From Burkholderia pyrrocinia (GTDB lineage: Bacteria; Pseudomonadota; Gammaproteobacteria; Burkholderiales; Burkholderiaceae), in the NCBI RefSeq assembly GCF_022809715.1, contig NZ_CP094461.1, forward strand, positions 682,001 to 746,000: a DNA stretch of 64,000 nucleotides, in the 5' to 3' direction. Shown piece after piece: positions 52,733-61,019 of the stretch. The position numbers were made by a program, and so were the translations under genes. The notes beneath the pieces were generated by a model. The model did no database searches. It was given only the letters and a program-made list of their open reading frames with translations, and was not told the DNA's origin. How positions within the stretch are numbered: the first letter of the stretch is position 1; every line of letters starts with the position of its first letter.

Positions 52733-54729
52733 CTTCTCACCAGCATCAGGAGCAGGATCAGCACCGCGAAGCTGTAGGTCAGGTAGACGGCGATCCTGCC
52801 CGTCTGCAGCCGGCCCGCCCATTCGGCCGCGCGCAGCGTGATCGCGGCGATGCGCTCGTAGAGCAGCCAGGTGCGATCGGCGACCGACACCCGGTACGCG
52901 GGCTGTGCGTCGAACGGCGACGGCACCTGCCGCTCGATGCGCAGCAGCGGCGCGAAGATCTCGCGGATCGGCTGCCCGAACCCCTCGGCCGTGTCCTGCA
53001 TCCGCGTGGTCGGAAACGGGAAGCCGCAACCCCACGGCGCGGCGCGGCGCAGCCGGCCGTGGTAGAAGCGCCGCACCAGCAGCCATGCGAGCCCGCAGCA
53101 CGCGACGAAAAACAGCATGAACACGGCCGGCATGTAGCTCGCGCGCGCGGTCGACACCGGCACGAACAGCAGCCAGCCGTGATTGTCCGCGCCGACACCG
53201 GCGCCGACGAGCCCGCGCGTGACCGGATCCAGCAGCTTGACGAACTGCGCGGGCATCAGCCCGAGCAGCACGCTGACCGCCGCGAACCAGCAGAACGCGA
53301 GCCGCTCCCACGCATTCGCGTCGCGGGCGCGGCTCAGCTTGGCTTCCCTCGGCTGCCCGAGAAACACGATGCCGAAGAACTTGACCATCGTGTAGCCGGC
53401 GAGCGCGGCCGACATCGCGACCAGCGCGGCCGCGATCGGCACCGTCATCGCCAGCACCGAATCCGGCAGGCCGGGCGTGAACAGGAACGCCTGCAGCAAC
53501 AGCCACTCCGCGACGAAACCGCTCAGCGGCGGCAGGCCCGCGCTCGCCGCGACGCCCACGAGCACGGCCCAGGCCGTCCACGGCATGAAACGGATCAACC
53601 CGCCGAGCTTGCCGAGATTGCGTTCTCCGGTGGCGTGCAGCACGGCGCCGGTCCCCAGGAACAGCAGGCTCTTGTATGCCGCATGCGCGACGACCTGATA
53701 GAGCATCGCGGTCAGCGCGAGCGCCGCCAGGGTCGTCATGCCGAACGCGCGAAACAGCACCGCGAGCCCGAGCGACACGAACATCAGGCCGATGTTGTCG
53801 ATCGACGAATAGGCGAGCAGGCGCTTCATGTCGACCTGGATCGTGCTGAAGACCACGCCGAGCAGCGCGGTGCCGCCGCCGAGCACGAGCAGCAGCACGC
53901 CCCACCACGCGATCTGCACGTGCAGCAGGTCGAACACGGTGCGCAGCAGCCCGTAGAGCCCCACCTTCAGCACGAACCCGCTCAGGAGCGCCGACACGGG
54001 GGACGGTGCGGCCGGATGCGCGTCGGGCAGCCACACATGCAGCGGAAATACGCCCGCCTTCGCGCCGAAGCCGACGAGCGCGAACAGGAACGCGAGCGAC
54101 GCCCAGGTTGCATCGAGCGACTGGGTGCGCATGTTCGCGAACGTGTAATCGCCGGTGCGCGCCTGCAGGATGCCGAAGCACAGCAGCAGCGCGAGCGCGC
54201 CGACATGCGAAATCAGGAAATACAGGTAGCCCGCGCGGCGGATTTCGCCGATCCGGTGATTGGACATCACGAGGAAGGTCGCGGACAGCGTCAGCGTTTC
54301 CCACGCGACCATGAACGCGTACGCGTCGTCGGCAACGAGCACGAGCGCGATGCTCGCGACGCACACGTGATATTCGCAGCAGATGAGCCCGGGCGCGGCG
54401 CCCTCGCCCTTGCGGAAGTAGCCGGCGGAAAACGCGCCGATCCCGGCACTGACGAGGCCGAGCACGAACAGGAAATAGCCGGACAGGCGGTCGAGCCGCA
54501 GATGGAACGGCAGGTCGGGCAGCCCGATCGGCAGCACCGCGACGGACGGCTCGGCAAACACGCCCGCGAGCCCCGCGGCCGCCAGCAGCAGCCCGCCCAG
54601 CGCACCGAGCGGAAACAATCCGTGCGCAACGACCCGCGTGCGATGCAGCGCCCCGAGCCCCAGCGCGCCGATCGCGAGCCAGGCGGCCACGACCAGCAGC
54701 ACGAAATGGACGACCGGCACGGATGCCAT
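52726..54729 (-). CDS. hyfB: HyfB/NuoL-like proton-pumping membrane subunit
   Basis: Large antiporter-type subunit, 667 aa, first gene of the operon. Around 14-16 hydrophobic segments; the conserved VGFGAKAGVFPLHVWLPDAHP and DMKRLLAYSSIDNIGLM motifs (Lys and His residues of the proton channel) are intact. The C-terminal region with WGCGFPFPTTRMQDTAEGFGQPI is typical of HyfB. The start at MASVPVV (GGAG about ten bases upstream) is favoured since the first helix begins there; ATG at 54768 is the alternative and adds 13 residues. Confidence 0.9.
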   Translation of the reverse strand: MASVPVVHFVLLVVAAWLAIGALGLGALHRTRVVAHGLFPLGALGGLLLAAAGLAGVFAEPSVAVLPIGLPDLPFHLRLDRLSGYFLFVLGLVSAGIGAFSAGYFRKGEGAAPGLICCEYHVCVASIALVLVADDAYAFMVAWETLTLSATFLVMSNHRIGEIRRAGYLYFLISHVGALALLLCFGILQARTGDYTFANMRTQSLDATWASLAFLFALVGFGAKAGVFPLHVWLPDAHPAAPSPVSALLSGFVLKVGLYGLLRTVFDLLHVQIAWWGVLLLVLGGGTALLGVVFSTIQVDMKRLLAYSSIDNIGLMFVSLGLAVLFRAFGMTTLAALALTAMLYQVVAHAAYKSLLFLGTGAVLHATGERNLGKLGGLIRFMPWTAWAVLVGVAASAGLPPLSGFVAEWLLLQAFLFTPGLPDSVLAMTVPIAAALVAMSAALAGYTMVKFFGIVFLGQPREAKLSRARDANAWERLAFCWFAAVSVLLGLMPAQFVKLLDPVTRGLVGAGVGADNHGWLLFVPVSTARASYMPAVFMLFFVACCGLAWLLVRRFYHGRLRRAAPWGCGFPFPTTRMQDTAEGFGQPIREIFAPLLRIERQVPSPFDAQPAYRVSVADRTWLLYERIAAITLRAAEWAGRLQTGRIAVYLTYSFAVLILLLMLVRRW

Positions 54730-54838
54730 CCGGATTGTCTCCAGTACGCTCGGGTTGAACGGGGGCATGGAACGGCGACGGCAGGCGCGCCGGCTCCACA
54801 TGCATTATTGCATCGAAAGCCAAATCTGGCTAACAGGA

Positions 54839-54859
54839 TATGATAATGGCATTATCATA
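54839..54859. promoter_or_regulatory. 21-bp palindrome between hyfB and the DUF1275 gene
   Basis: Two perfect 10-base arms, TATGATAATG and CATTATCATA, surround a single G. The core TGATAAT-N3-ATTATCA resembles a Fur box with wider spacing. A second inverted repeat (AGCCA-N4-TGGCT) is at 54818-54831. Both lie in an A+T-rich divergent promoter region about 110 bp from each gene. Confidence 0.6.
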
Positions 54860-54969
54860 CAAGCCACATGATTCGAGGAAGCCGGCGACTTCGCGGGCCG
54901 CCCGTTCGGCCCGCAGGGCGCCGTCCGGCACGTCCGCGCCCGCGATCCCGGCGATTGAGCGAAACCCTT

Positions 54970-55737
54970 ATGCCAGCGCAGTACTTTCGAAGCCTGACGG
55001 GTAAACACCGCAGCGCAACCGCGAACCGCCAGCTCGGCTTTTCGCTCGCGTTCGTCGCCGGCGCGACCAACGCGGGCGGCTTCCTTGCGGTCAGGCAATA
55101 CACGTCGCACATGAGCGGCATCGTGTCGGCGATCGCCGACCAGGCGGCGCTCGGCGACATTCCGCTCGCGCTGGCCGGCATCAGTTCGCTGGCGTCGTTT
55201 CTCGTCGGTGCCGGCTGCTCGGCGGTGCTCGTCAACTGGGGGCGCCGCCGCGGCCTGCAGAGCCAGTACGTGCTGCCGCTGCTGGTCGAGGCCGTGCTGC
55301 TCCTGCTGTTCGGGCTGCTCGGCAGCCACCTCGCGCTGTGGGAGGCGTTCTTCGTGCCCGTGACCGTGATCCTGCTGTGCTTCATCATGGGGCTGCAAAA
55401 CGCGATGATCACGAAGCTGTCGGGCGCGGAGATCCGCACGACGCACATGACCGGCATCGTGACCGACCTCGGCATCGAGCTGGGCAAGCTGTTTTACTGG
55501 AACCGCTCGGCCGTCGACGTGGACATGCATGCGGTCGTCGCCAACCGCGCGAAGCTGAGGATTCACGCCACGATGCTGGCGTCGTTCTTCGTCGGCGGCC
55601 TGGCCGGTGCGATCGGCTTCAAGTATGTCGGCTACGTGTCGACGGTACCGCTCGCCGGCATGCTCGTCATGCTCGCGATCGTGCCCGTGGCCGACGACGT
55701 GCTGACCTGGTTCTGCCGGCTCGATCGCCGGCCCTGA
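54970..55737 (+). CDS. DUF1275 family (YoaK-like) integral membrane protein
   Basis: A 255-aa membrane protein with about six hydrophobic segments and the DUF1275 signatures AGATNAGGFLAVRQYTSHMSG and MGLQNAMITKLSGAEIRTTHMTGIVTDLG (in parts). Function unknown. The start is the ATG after GAGCGAAACCCTT; earlier codons in the frame are Arg/Pro-rich noise. It is divergent from the hyf-like operon and may share the palindromic operator. Confidence 0.88.
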   Translation: MPAQYFRSLTGKHRSATANRQLGFSLAFVAGATNAGGFLAVRQYTSHMSGIVSAIADQAALGDIPLALAGISSLASFLVGAGCSAVLVNWGRRRGLQSQYVLPLLVEAVLLLLFGLLGSHLALWEAFFVPVTVILLCFIMGLQNAMITKLSGAEIRTTHMTGIVTDLGIELGKLFYWNRSAVDVDMHAVVANRAKLRIHATMLASFFVGGLAGAIGFKYVGYVSTVPLAGMLVMLAIVPVADDVLTWFCRLDRRP

Positions 55738-55900
55738 GCCGGCGCGAAACCCGACCCGTGCGCGAACATTCCGGCGGGCCGTCCGGATGGATGGCCGGAC
55801 CGCACGGTGGATTCAACCGGCCGGACAACCCGTTTCGGCCGTGATGCCGAAAGCAGATGTATTATAATTTGATTAACATATCCGCCGACCTGTCCGCGCA

Positions 55901-56086
55901 ATGGAAACGAAGACCGCCCGCCTGACCGTCCTGATCGATCCCGCCAAGAAGGAAGCATTCGAGATGCTCTGCGCGGCGCAGGATCTCACGCCGTCGCAAG
56001 TCGTCCGTCAGTTGATCCGCGAGTATCTCGAGCATCACGGCGTGACCTACAAGACCAAGAGCCCGCTCGGCAAGCGCATGAAGTAA
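55901..56086 (+). CDS. Ribbon-helix-helix DNA-binding protein
   Basis: A 61-aa protein whose layout is a short beta strand (ARLTVLIDP) and two helices (AKKEAFEMLCAAQ, TPSQVVRQLIREYLEHH), the Arc/MetJ ribbon-helix-helix fold. A TATAAT box at 55863-55868 lies 33 bp before the ATG in a sharply A+T-rich stretch, so it has its own promoter. No toxin gene is next to it: the following gene is convergent. It could be a solitary regulator. Confidence 0.75.
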   Translation: METKTARLTVLIDPAKKEAFEMLCAAQDLTPSQVVRQLIREYLEHHGVTYKTKSPLGKRMK

Positions 56087-56093
56087 CCGCGGG

Positions 56094-56927
56094 TCAAGCC
56101 CCGATTTCCCAGCGCCCGGCTTGCTCGCGCCAGGCCAGCCGCGCCGGATCGATGCCCGCGCCGCCCTTCAGCCGCCGGGCCGTGGAGGCCAGCTTCAGCT
56201 CGCCGGCAACGGCGAACTGAAGCGCGCGCTCGAGCAGGATGCGCAACGACGGCAATCGTTCGCCGCCCTTCCATGCGAACGCGATGAAGTTGTTGTCGTC
56301 ACCGCACGGGACCAGCGCATACGACGTACCGAACACGTCGCGCAGCCGCTCGAGGTACAGCGGCAGCGCCGGATCGTCGTCGGTGAAGTTGATCGCGAGC
56401 ACGCCGGCCTCGTTCAGCCGCTCGCGGCACGCCGCGAAGAAGGCGGCGCTCGCGCACCGGCCCGGCATGCCTTCGGCGACGAACGCGTCGTGCAGGATCA
56501 CGTCCGTGCGCACGTCCGTCTCCATCATGTAGTCCGCGCCGTCGGCACACACTACCCTGAAGCGCGCATCATCCGCAGGAATCCTGAACACGTCGCGCAG
56601 CGCGATCACCTCGGGATTGATCTCGACCGCATCGATCGCCGTATCGGGCAGATGCCGGTGACAGTATTTCGCCAGCGAGCCGCCGCCGAGCCCGAGCATG
56701 CAGATGCGCACGGGCGCGGGCTGCAGCAGCAGGAAGCCCATCATCACGCGCGTGTAGCCGAGCGCGAGCGCGGCCGGATTCTTCAGCGACATGAAGCTCT
56801 GCGTGGCGAGATGATCGAAGTGCAGCGACACCGCATCGCGCGTCTCCAGCACGAACGGCCGGCCATCGTGCAACGGCGTCGACAGGAATCTGACGAACGC
56901 ATCATAGGAGGTTCGATCCTCTGCCAT
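56094..56927 (-). CDS. Spermidine synthase-like methyltransferase-fold protein
   Basis: A 277-aa protein with the Rossmann methyltransferase fold of polyamine aminopropyltransferases: motif I MLGLGGGSLAKYCHR, the acidic loop DAVEINPEV and VVCADGADYM. It lacks the N-terminal beta domain of classical SpeE (starting instead with DAFVRFLSTPLHDGRPF), so it belongs to the spermidine-synthase-like group whose substrate is often unclear. Start at MAEDRTSY. It ends eight bases from the convergent RHH gene. Confidence 0.8.
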   Translation of the reverse strand: MAEDRTSYDAFVRFLSTPLHDGRPFVLETRDAVSLHFDHLATQSFMSLKNPAALALGYTRVMMGFLLLQPAPVRICMLGLGGGSLAKYCHRHLPDTAIDAVEINPEVIALRDVFRIPADDARFRVVCADGADYMMETDVRTDVILHDAFVAEGMPGRCASAAFFAACRERLNEAGVLAINFTDDDPALPLYLERLRDVFGTSYALVPCGDDNNFIAFAWKGGERLPSLRILLERALQFAVAGELKLASTARRLKGGAGIDPARLAWREQAGRWEIGA

Positions 56928-57024
56928 GCTGGTTATGCCCGGGTAGTCAAACAGTCGAAGCCGCTCGAAGCACGGGCGGCCGGCCGCGCGAACGAAGCGC
57001 CGCCGCGGCGGCGCACGCGCGCAA

Positions 57025-57369
57025 TCACACCTTCTTCAGGAAGCAGGCCTTCAGCATGAAGCCGCCGGCGTCCGTCTTGCAGTCGACTTCGTGATCGCCG
57101 CCGACGATCCGGATGCTCTTGACCTTGGTGCCCATCTTCAGCGTGATCGACGAGCCCTTCACGCGCAGGTCCTTGATCAGCACGACCGAATCGCCGTCCG
57201 ACAGCACGTTGCCGTTCGCGTCCCTGACGACGTCGCCGGCCGCTTCATCGCCGGCTTCGGCGCCGGCCGTCGCCGACCATTCGTGGCCGCAGTCCGGGCA
57301 CACGTAGAGCGTGCCGTCCGGGTAGGTGTTTTCCATCGCGCATTGCGGGCAGGCAGGGGCGGCGTTCAT
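57025..57369 (-). CDS. yjdM: YjdM (PhnA-family) zinc-ribbon protein
   Basis: Small 114-aa protein: N-terminal zinc ribbon with CPQC and CPDCGHEW, then the compact beta domain DANGNVLSDGDSVVLIKDLRVKGSS ... GTKVKSIRIV...HEVDCK (in parts). Near-identical layout to E. coli YjdM (formerly PhnA), whose link to phosphonates is not proven. Start at MNAAPA after GGAAG; an ATG four codons earlier is less likely. A TATAAT box at 57437-57442 (minus strand) gives it a promoter. Confidence 0.9.
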   Translation of the reverse strand: MNAAPACPQCAMENTYPDGTLYVCPDCGHEWSATAGAEAGDEAAGDVVRDANGNVLSDGDSVVLIKDLRVKGSSITLKMGTKVKSIRIVGGDHEVDCKTDAGGFMLKACFLKKV

Positions 57370-57436
57370 TGCAGCTTCCATCGGGTAAGGTTCGAGTCGA
57401 AAAAACGGGGGCGTGCAGCATCTGGTGCACACGGCA

Positions 57437-57478
57437 TTATAATACAATACACATGTTTTCCAGCGCTGTACTATAATC
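57437..57478. promoter_or_regulatory. Divergent promoter region with back-to-back TATAAT boxes
   Basis: An A+T-rich island holds TATAAT at 57473-57478 on the plus strand (toward 57532) and TATAAT at 57442-57437 on the minus strand (toward yjdM). Neither has a good TTGACA partner at 17 bp, so activation by a regulator may be needed. Confidence 0.5.
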
Positions 57479-57531
57479 CTCGCTTTCCGCCGTTCATCGG
57501 ACTTGCAGGCGGTTTCGCTGAGGATGTCGAC

Positions 57532-58008
57532 ATGTTCGAGCTGGATGGTGCACTGCTGCGGCCCGATCGGCGCCCCGTTACCCTTCGGGAACTCACGGAA
57601 AACCGGCCGCTCGTCGTCGTGGGCGTCGGGCGCGGCGTCGAACGCGGCTTCCAGCTGATTCATCGCTTCCACGACGTCGGCGCACAGCTGGCGGCGGCCG
57701 AGATCCACCTGGCTTTCGTGTATCCGGCGGAATCGGCCCGGCATGTGACGGACCCGATCTCGGTCGCCTGCGTGCGGTTCCGGCGCCATCCTCACCTGCT
57801 GCTCGACGCCGACGACCATTGCTTCGCGCGCGGCGTGCCGCCTCGATCGCTGCGCGCCGTGTTCGTCAGCCCGGAAATGGAACGACTCGCCGGCATCGAC
57901 ATCGACTTGCGCGACGCCGCGTGGGAAACCGCGTTTCGCGCGTTTCTCGCGCACTGCGGGCTCGGCGCCGCGCACGGCCCCCGACGACTCAACCAGAGGC
58001 TTTCGTAG
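57532..58008 (+). CDS. Hypothetical redoxin-like protein without catalytic cysteines
   Basis: A 158-aa protein whose order of segments, RRPVTLRELTENRPLVVVGVG, then AAAEIHLAFVYP, then HPHLLLDADDHCFARGVPPRSLRAVFVSPEM (in parts), recalls the thioredoxin fold of AhpC/TSA proteins. The peroxidatic Cys is absent: only a few scattered Cys remain. Start at MFELDG behind GAGGATGTCGAC. It is the first gene of a two-gene unit with an HPr-like protein 5 bp downstream. Function unknown; the fold assignment is a guess from pattern. Confidence 0.55.
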   Translation: MFELDGALLRPDRRPVTLRELTENRPLVVVGVGRGVERGFQLIHRFHDVGAQLAAAEIHLAFVYPAESARHVTDPISVACVRFRRHPHLLLDADDHCFARGVPPRSLRAVFVSPEMERLAGIDIDLRDAAWETAFRAFLAHCGLGAAHGPRRLNQRLS

Positions 58009-58013
58009 AAAAC

Positions 58014-58277
58014 GTGGCAACCGTCGTCTACCTACAAATCGGCGCCGCGTGGAACCGGACCCGCGCAGGCGCGGCCAGGGACGCCGTCGTCGCAGTTGCA
58101 CGCCGCTTCGAAAGCGACATCGTGCTGATCGTGAACGGGTGCCGCGGCAACGCGAAAAACGGCGACGCGATCGCGTCGCTGGAGTTGCGCGGCGGCACGT
58201 CCGCCCAGGTGCTGGCCGCCGGGCCCGATGAGGAGGCGGCGCTTCAGGCGCTGCTGCCGTTGCTGCAGGAGGGTTGA
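58014..58277 (+). CDS. HPr-like protein lacking the phospho-histidine
   Basis: An 87-aa protein beginning with GTG (VATVVYLQIG). The body matches the HPr fold: AGAARDAVVAVARRFESDIVLIVNG, NAKNGDAIASLELRGGTSAQVLAAGPDEEAALQALLPLL (in parts). Yet the HPr phosphorylation site, normally GLHARP, reads WNRTRAG, and the regulatory Ser (AKSIL in HPr) is Asn. It cannot take part in PTS phosphotransfer by the usual residues. The start is uncertain since no strong ribosome site is seen; translation may be coupled to the preceding gene. Confidence 0.55.
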   Translation: MATVVYLQIGAAWNRTRAGAARDAVVAVARRFESDIVLIVNGCRGNAKNGDAIASLELRGGTSAQVLAAGPDEEAALQALLPLLQEG

Positions 58278-58430
58278 CCCGCGTGCCGCCCTCCGCCCCG
58301 TCGCGCGTCGACCCGCTGCTGTCGATGCGCGCACGCCGCGAGACACGCGCCCGATGACGGAATGCCTGCCGCCGCATTCCGCACCCACGCTGCCGCGATC
58401 CACACCGTATACCCATTCCCGGAGGAAGTC

Positions 58431-58652
58431 ATGAGCGACCAAGACACGTCAAACGCCCCCAACCTGTCGGCGTCCGCCGTCTGGGCACTCGAACGCCTCG
58501 CCGACGTTCGCTACGGCCGGGATGCGCCGGCGCTCGGCTGGTCGATCGCGCGGGAACTCGTCGGCGCAGGTTTCGCCAGCCATCCGCCGCACGGCCGTTC
58601 CGGCATTTCGATCACGTCCGCAGGACGGTCCTTCCTGAAAAGCCTGAAGTAG
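58431..58652 (+). CDS. Small hypothetical protein, possible winged-helix
   Basis: A 73-aa basic protein with a strong GGAGGAAGTC ribosome site. Helical segments SASAVWALERLADVR and LGWSIARELVGAGFAS are followed by ISITSAGRSFLKSL, where the final ITSAGRxxL element looks like the wing/terminal helix of small winged-helix proteins. I do not recognise a family. Its neighbours (HPr-like gene and GNAT) give no functional hint. Confidence 0.6.
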   Translation: MSDQDTSNAPNLSASAVWALERLADVRYGRDAPALGWSIARELVGAGFASHPPHGRSGISITSAGRSFLKSLK

Positions 58653-58742
58653 CGGCCGCGCGGGCGGATTCCGCGGTATCGTACCGGCACGTTCCGCGCG
58701 GCCGGTCCGCGTGCCTCCCCCTTCCTGCCCATGGAATGCCCG

Positions 58743-59297
58743 ATGACGTCGAATGTCCCGCCGCCCGTCGCCTCCCCGCCCGTTCTCGACACGCCGCGCC
58801 TCGTCCTCGAAGGCCATCCGCTCGGCGACTTCGACGCGCTCGCCGCGATGTGGACCGAGCCGGACGTCGTCGCGCACATCTTCAACGGCGAGCCGTCCGC
58901 GCCGCGCGATTCGTGGATGCGCCTGCTCGCGTATCGCGGGCTGTGGCCGCTGCTCGGCTACGGCTACTGGGCGATTCGCGAGAAGGCGTCGGGCCGTTAT
59001 GTCGGCGATCTCGGCTTCGCCGATTTCCACCGGCTCGTCGAGCCGTCGATTCGCGGCGTGCCGGAAGCCGGCTGGGCGCTGGCGACGTGGGCGCACGGCA
59101 AGGGCTATGCGACCGAGGCGCTCGCGGCCGCGCTCGCATGGCTCGATGCGCAGCAGCGGTTCGAACGCAGCGTGTGTTTGATCGCGCCGACCAACGTCGC
59201 GTCGATCCGCGTCGCGGAGAAAGCCGGTTATGGCGATCCGGTGCGCATCCGCTTCAACGACACCGATTCGTTGCTGTTTTCACGCGCGAGCCGGTAA
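58743..59297 (+). CDS. GNAT-family N-acetyltransferase (RimJ/RimL-type)
   Basis: Acetyl-CoA-dependent acetyltransferase of 184 aa. N-terminal LDTPRLVLEGHPLGDFDAL and the acetyl-CoA-binding region EAGWALATWAHGKGYATEALAAALAWL (Q/RxxGxG/A-type loop GKGYATE) fit the Acetyltransf_3 subgroup, which often acylates N-terminal amines of proteins or small amines. ATG at 58743 chosen for its GGAA site; another is at 58731. Confidence 0.88.
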   Translation: MTSNVPPPVASPPVLDTPRLVLEGHPLGDFDALAAMWTEPDVVAHIFNGEPSAPRDSWMRLLAYRGLWPLLGYGYWAIREKASGRYVGDLGFADFHRLVEPSIRGVPEAGWALATWAHGKGYATEALAAALAWLDAQQRFERSVCLIAPTNVASIRVAEKAGYGDPVRIRFNDTDSLLFSRASR

Positions 59298-59351
59298 GCG
59301 GAAGGCCGCGCACTCGCGCGCGGCCGATACCCGATATGCAACGCGGCGCCG

Positions 59352-59834
59352 TCACTTGCCCGCTGTCTTCTCGCCGAACGCGGTCACGGCCTGTTCCGGA
59401 TCGCGCGCAAGCCCTTGCGCGAACACCTTCAGGCCTTCGAGCAGCGGCGTCAACGCATCCCACAGCGCGTCGTCGTGCAGCAGCCGGTACGCGCCGCGCA
59501 CGCCGGGCGCGACGTGCTCGTGCTGCGCCGGCTGCCACGCGCTCACGTGATGCAGCGCGTCGGCCGCCGCGAACACGGCCTTGGCGAACTGTTCGGGCGG
59601 AATGCGCGACAGCGCCATCAGCAGCGCCGCGAGATTCTGCATGCCGCTCTGCATGCCGGGCTTGTCGAACGCATCGACGAACGTGTCGGCCAGCCGCGCG
59701 TTCGCGCTGACGACCTCGTTCGCGAAATGCAGGAAACCATGCCGGTGCAGGCTGCCAAGCAGGTGTTCGAGCGCATCGTGCGCACTGGGCTCCGCGTGCG
59801 GAGGCGTGATGTCGGGGGGCTGGCGTTCGGTCAT
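59352..59834 (-). CDS. DUF1641 family protein
   Basis: A 160-aa soluble, mostly helical protein with the DUF1641 pattern LEHLLGSLHRHGFLHFANEVVSANARLADTFVD (in parts). Usually found near formate dehydrogenase or oxidoreductase genes; no such gene is adjacent here. Function unknown. It is convergent with the GNAT gene. Confidence 0.8.
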   Translation of the reverse strand: MTERQPPDITPPHAEPSAHDALEHLLGSLHRHGFLHFANEVVSANARLADTFVDAFDKPGMQSGMQNLAALLMALSRIPPEQFAKAVFAAADALHHVSAWQPAQHEHVAPGVRGAYRLLHDDALWDALTPLLEGLKVFAQGLARDPEQAVTAFGEKTAGK

Positions 59835-60066
59835 CGGCTCGTCTCCGGATGGGGCGCCGCGTTGCCGCCGGGGCGGCGGTCACGCGCACGCCGACTTCGT
59901 CTCGTTCATCCTCCACTGCGAGGCGACACCGCTCGCGACGGCCCGGGACCCGGTTTCTTCGACCTGCGTTGTCGGACACATATGTCCGTACCCGACGGTC
60001 ACGAAATGACAAGCATTTGAAAAATCCGGATGCTCGGCCCGATAGCGAAGCATGCATGCGCGCCCG

Positions 60067-60225
60067 TCACGATTCCCGCCGGGTTCCTGGCTGATCGTCG
60101 GCCGTTCCGCGATCGTCGCCGGTGCCCGGCGTGCCCTCGCTCGCGGCGGCCCGCTTCGCCAGTTCGAGATAGTTCCGGGCAAGCTCGCGCAACTTGTCTT
60201 CCGACGCATCCTCGATCCCGATCAG
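60067..60225 (-). pseudogene. Detached C-terminal tail of the low-affinity iron permease
   Basis: The same frame as the gene at 60226-60591 continues beyond its TAG codon with LIGIEDASEDKLRELARNYL and a charged tail, ending at TGA. This is family-like sequence, so the tail was part of the protein before the amber codon arose. Confidence 0.75.
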
Positions 60226-60591
60226 CTAATCGTTCGCCGCGCGCGTCACGGCGACGAGCTCGTCGAGCTTCAGGTGCAGCGCAACGCTGTCGCGGTTCTG
60301 GTTGTGCTGCAGCAGGAACACCATCAGGAACGTGACGATCGTCGTCCCGGTATTGATCACGAGCTGCCACGCATCCGAATAATGGAACAGCGGCCCGCTG
60401 ACGAGCCACACGACGATAACGGCGACCGCGCTGCCGAACGCGACCGGCGAACCGGCCCAGACGGTCACGTGCGACGCCAGGCGTTCGAATGCACGCGTAA
60501 CGGGATGCCTGGCCGGCACAAACCGTGGATCGGCCGCCGCTCCGCCGCCAGCGCGTGGACGGCCGCGGGATGAATCGTTCGATTCGCGCAT
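60226..60591 (-). CDS. Low-affinity iron permease-family protein, truncated by an in-frame TAG
   Basis: A small membrane protein of the low-affinity iron permease family. The family-defining core is intact: FERLASHVTVWAGSPVAFGSAVAVIVVWLVSG and the second segment WQLVINTGTTIVTFLMVFLLQHNQNRDSVALHLKLDELV (in parts), giving two membrane helices. Start at MRESND behind GGGAGGCACC. After 121 residues a TAG stops the frame, where relatives continue through about 50 more residues; that tail is still present downstream in the same frame. The product may be functional, reduced or read through. Confidence 0.8.
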   Translation of the reverse strand: MRESNDSSRGRPRAGGGAAADPRFVPARHPVTRAFERLASHVTVWAGSPVAFGSAVAVIVVWLVSGPLFHYSDAWQLVINTGTTIVTFLMVFLLQHNQNRDSVALHLKLDELVAVTRAAND

Positions 60592-61019
60592 GGTGCCTCC
60601 CGGATGAGACTGTCGATCGCGGCGCGTGCGGCACGGGGTTCGGCCCGTATGCGGGCGCCGTCGACGAACGAGTATTTCGACGAGCATTTCGCGTGCCCGG
60701 CGGGCTCGAACCGCGGCCTCCGGTCATAAAGCGCAAATCAACGCGCGCCAAACCATCCCCTGCAATTCACCCGCCGCGCTTGCATAGCCTGCCCGGTCCC
60801 GGCTGTTCGGGAATGCGTCGAATGCGGTTCGCCGAGGGTTCCACGCGTCCGGGCTGCCCACGCTCCGTTACTTCGTACACGAAACCGACTTCGACCGTCC
60901 CGCCCCGTCAACCGAATGAAAGCAACCGACCGGCGGACTGATTGAACATAGCCTCGTGCGCAACCTGCGAACTGGAGCCTCCGCGGGATCGACAGGTTGA
61001 AGCCCGCTCCTGCAACGCG
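60592..61019. other. Noncoding region between RidA and the iron permease genes
   Basis: About 430 bases with no supported gene; open frames on both strands are short and compositionally random. It must hold the promoter of the iron permease gene. No clear repeats were noticed. Confidence 0.5.

Noticed and set aside
55863..56086. RHH gene as the antitoxin of a toxin-antitoxin pair
   Set aside because: No small partner gene is next to it on the same strand; the neighbour is a convergent spermidine-synthase-like gene.
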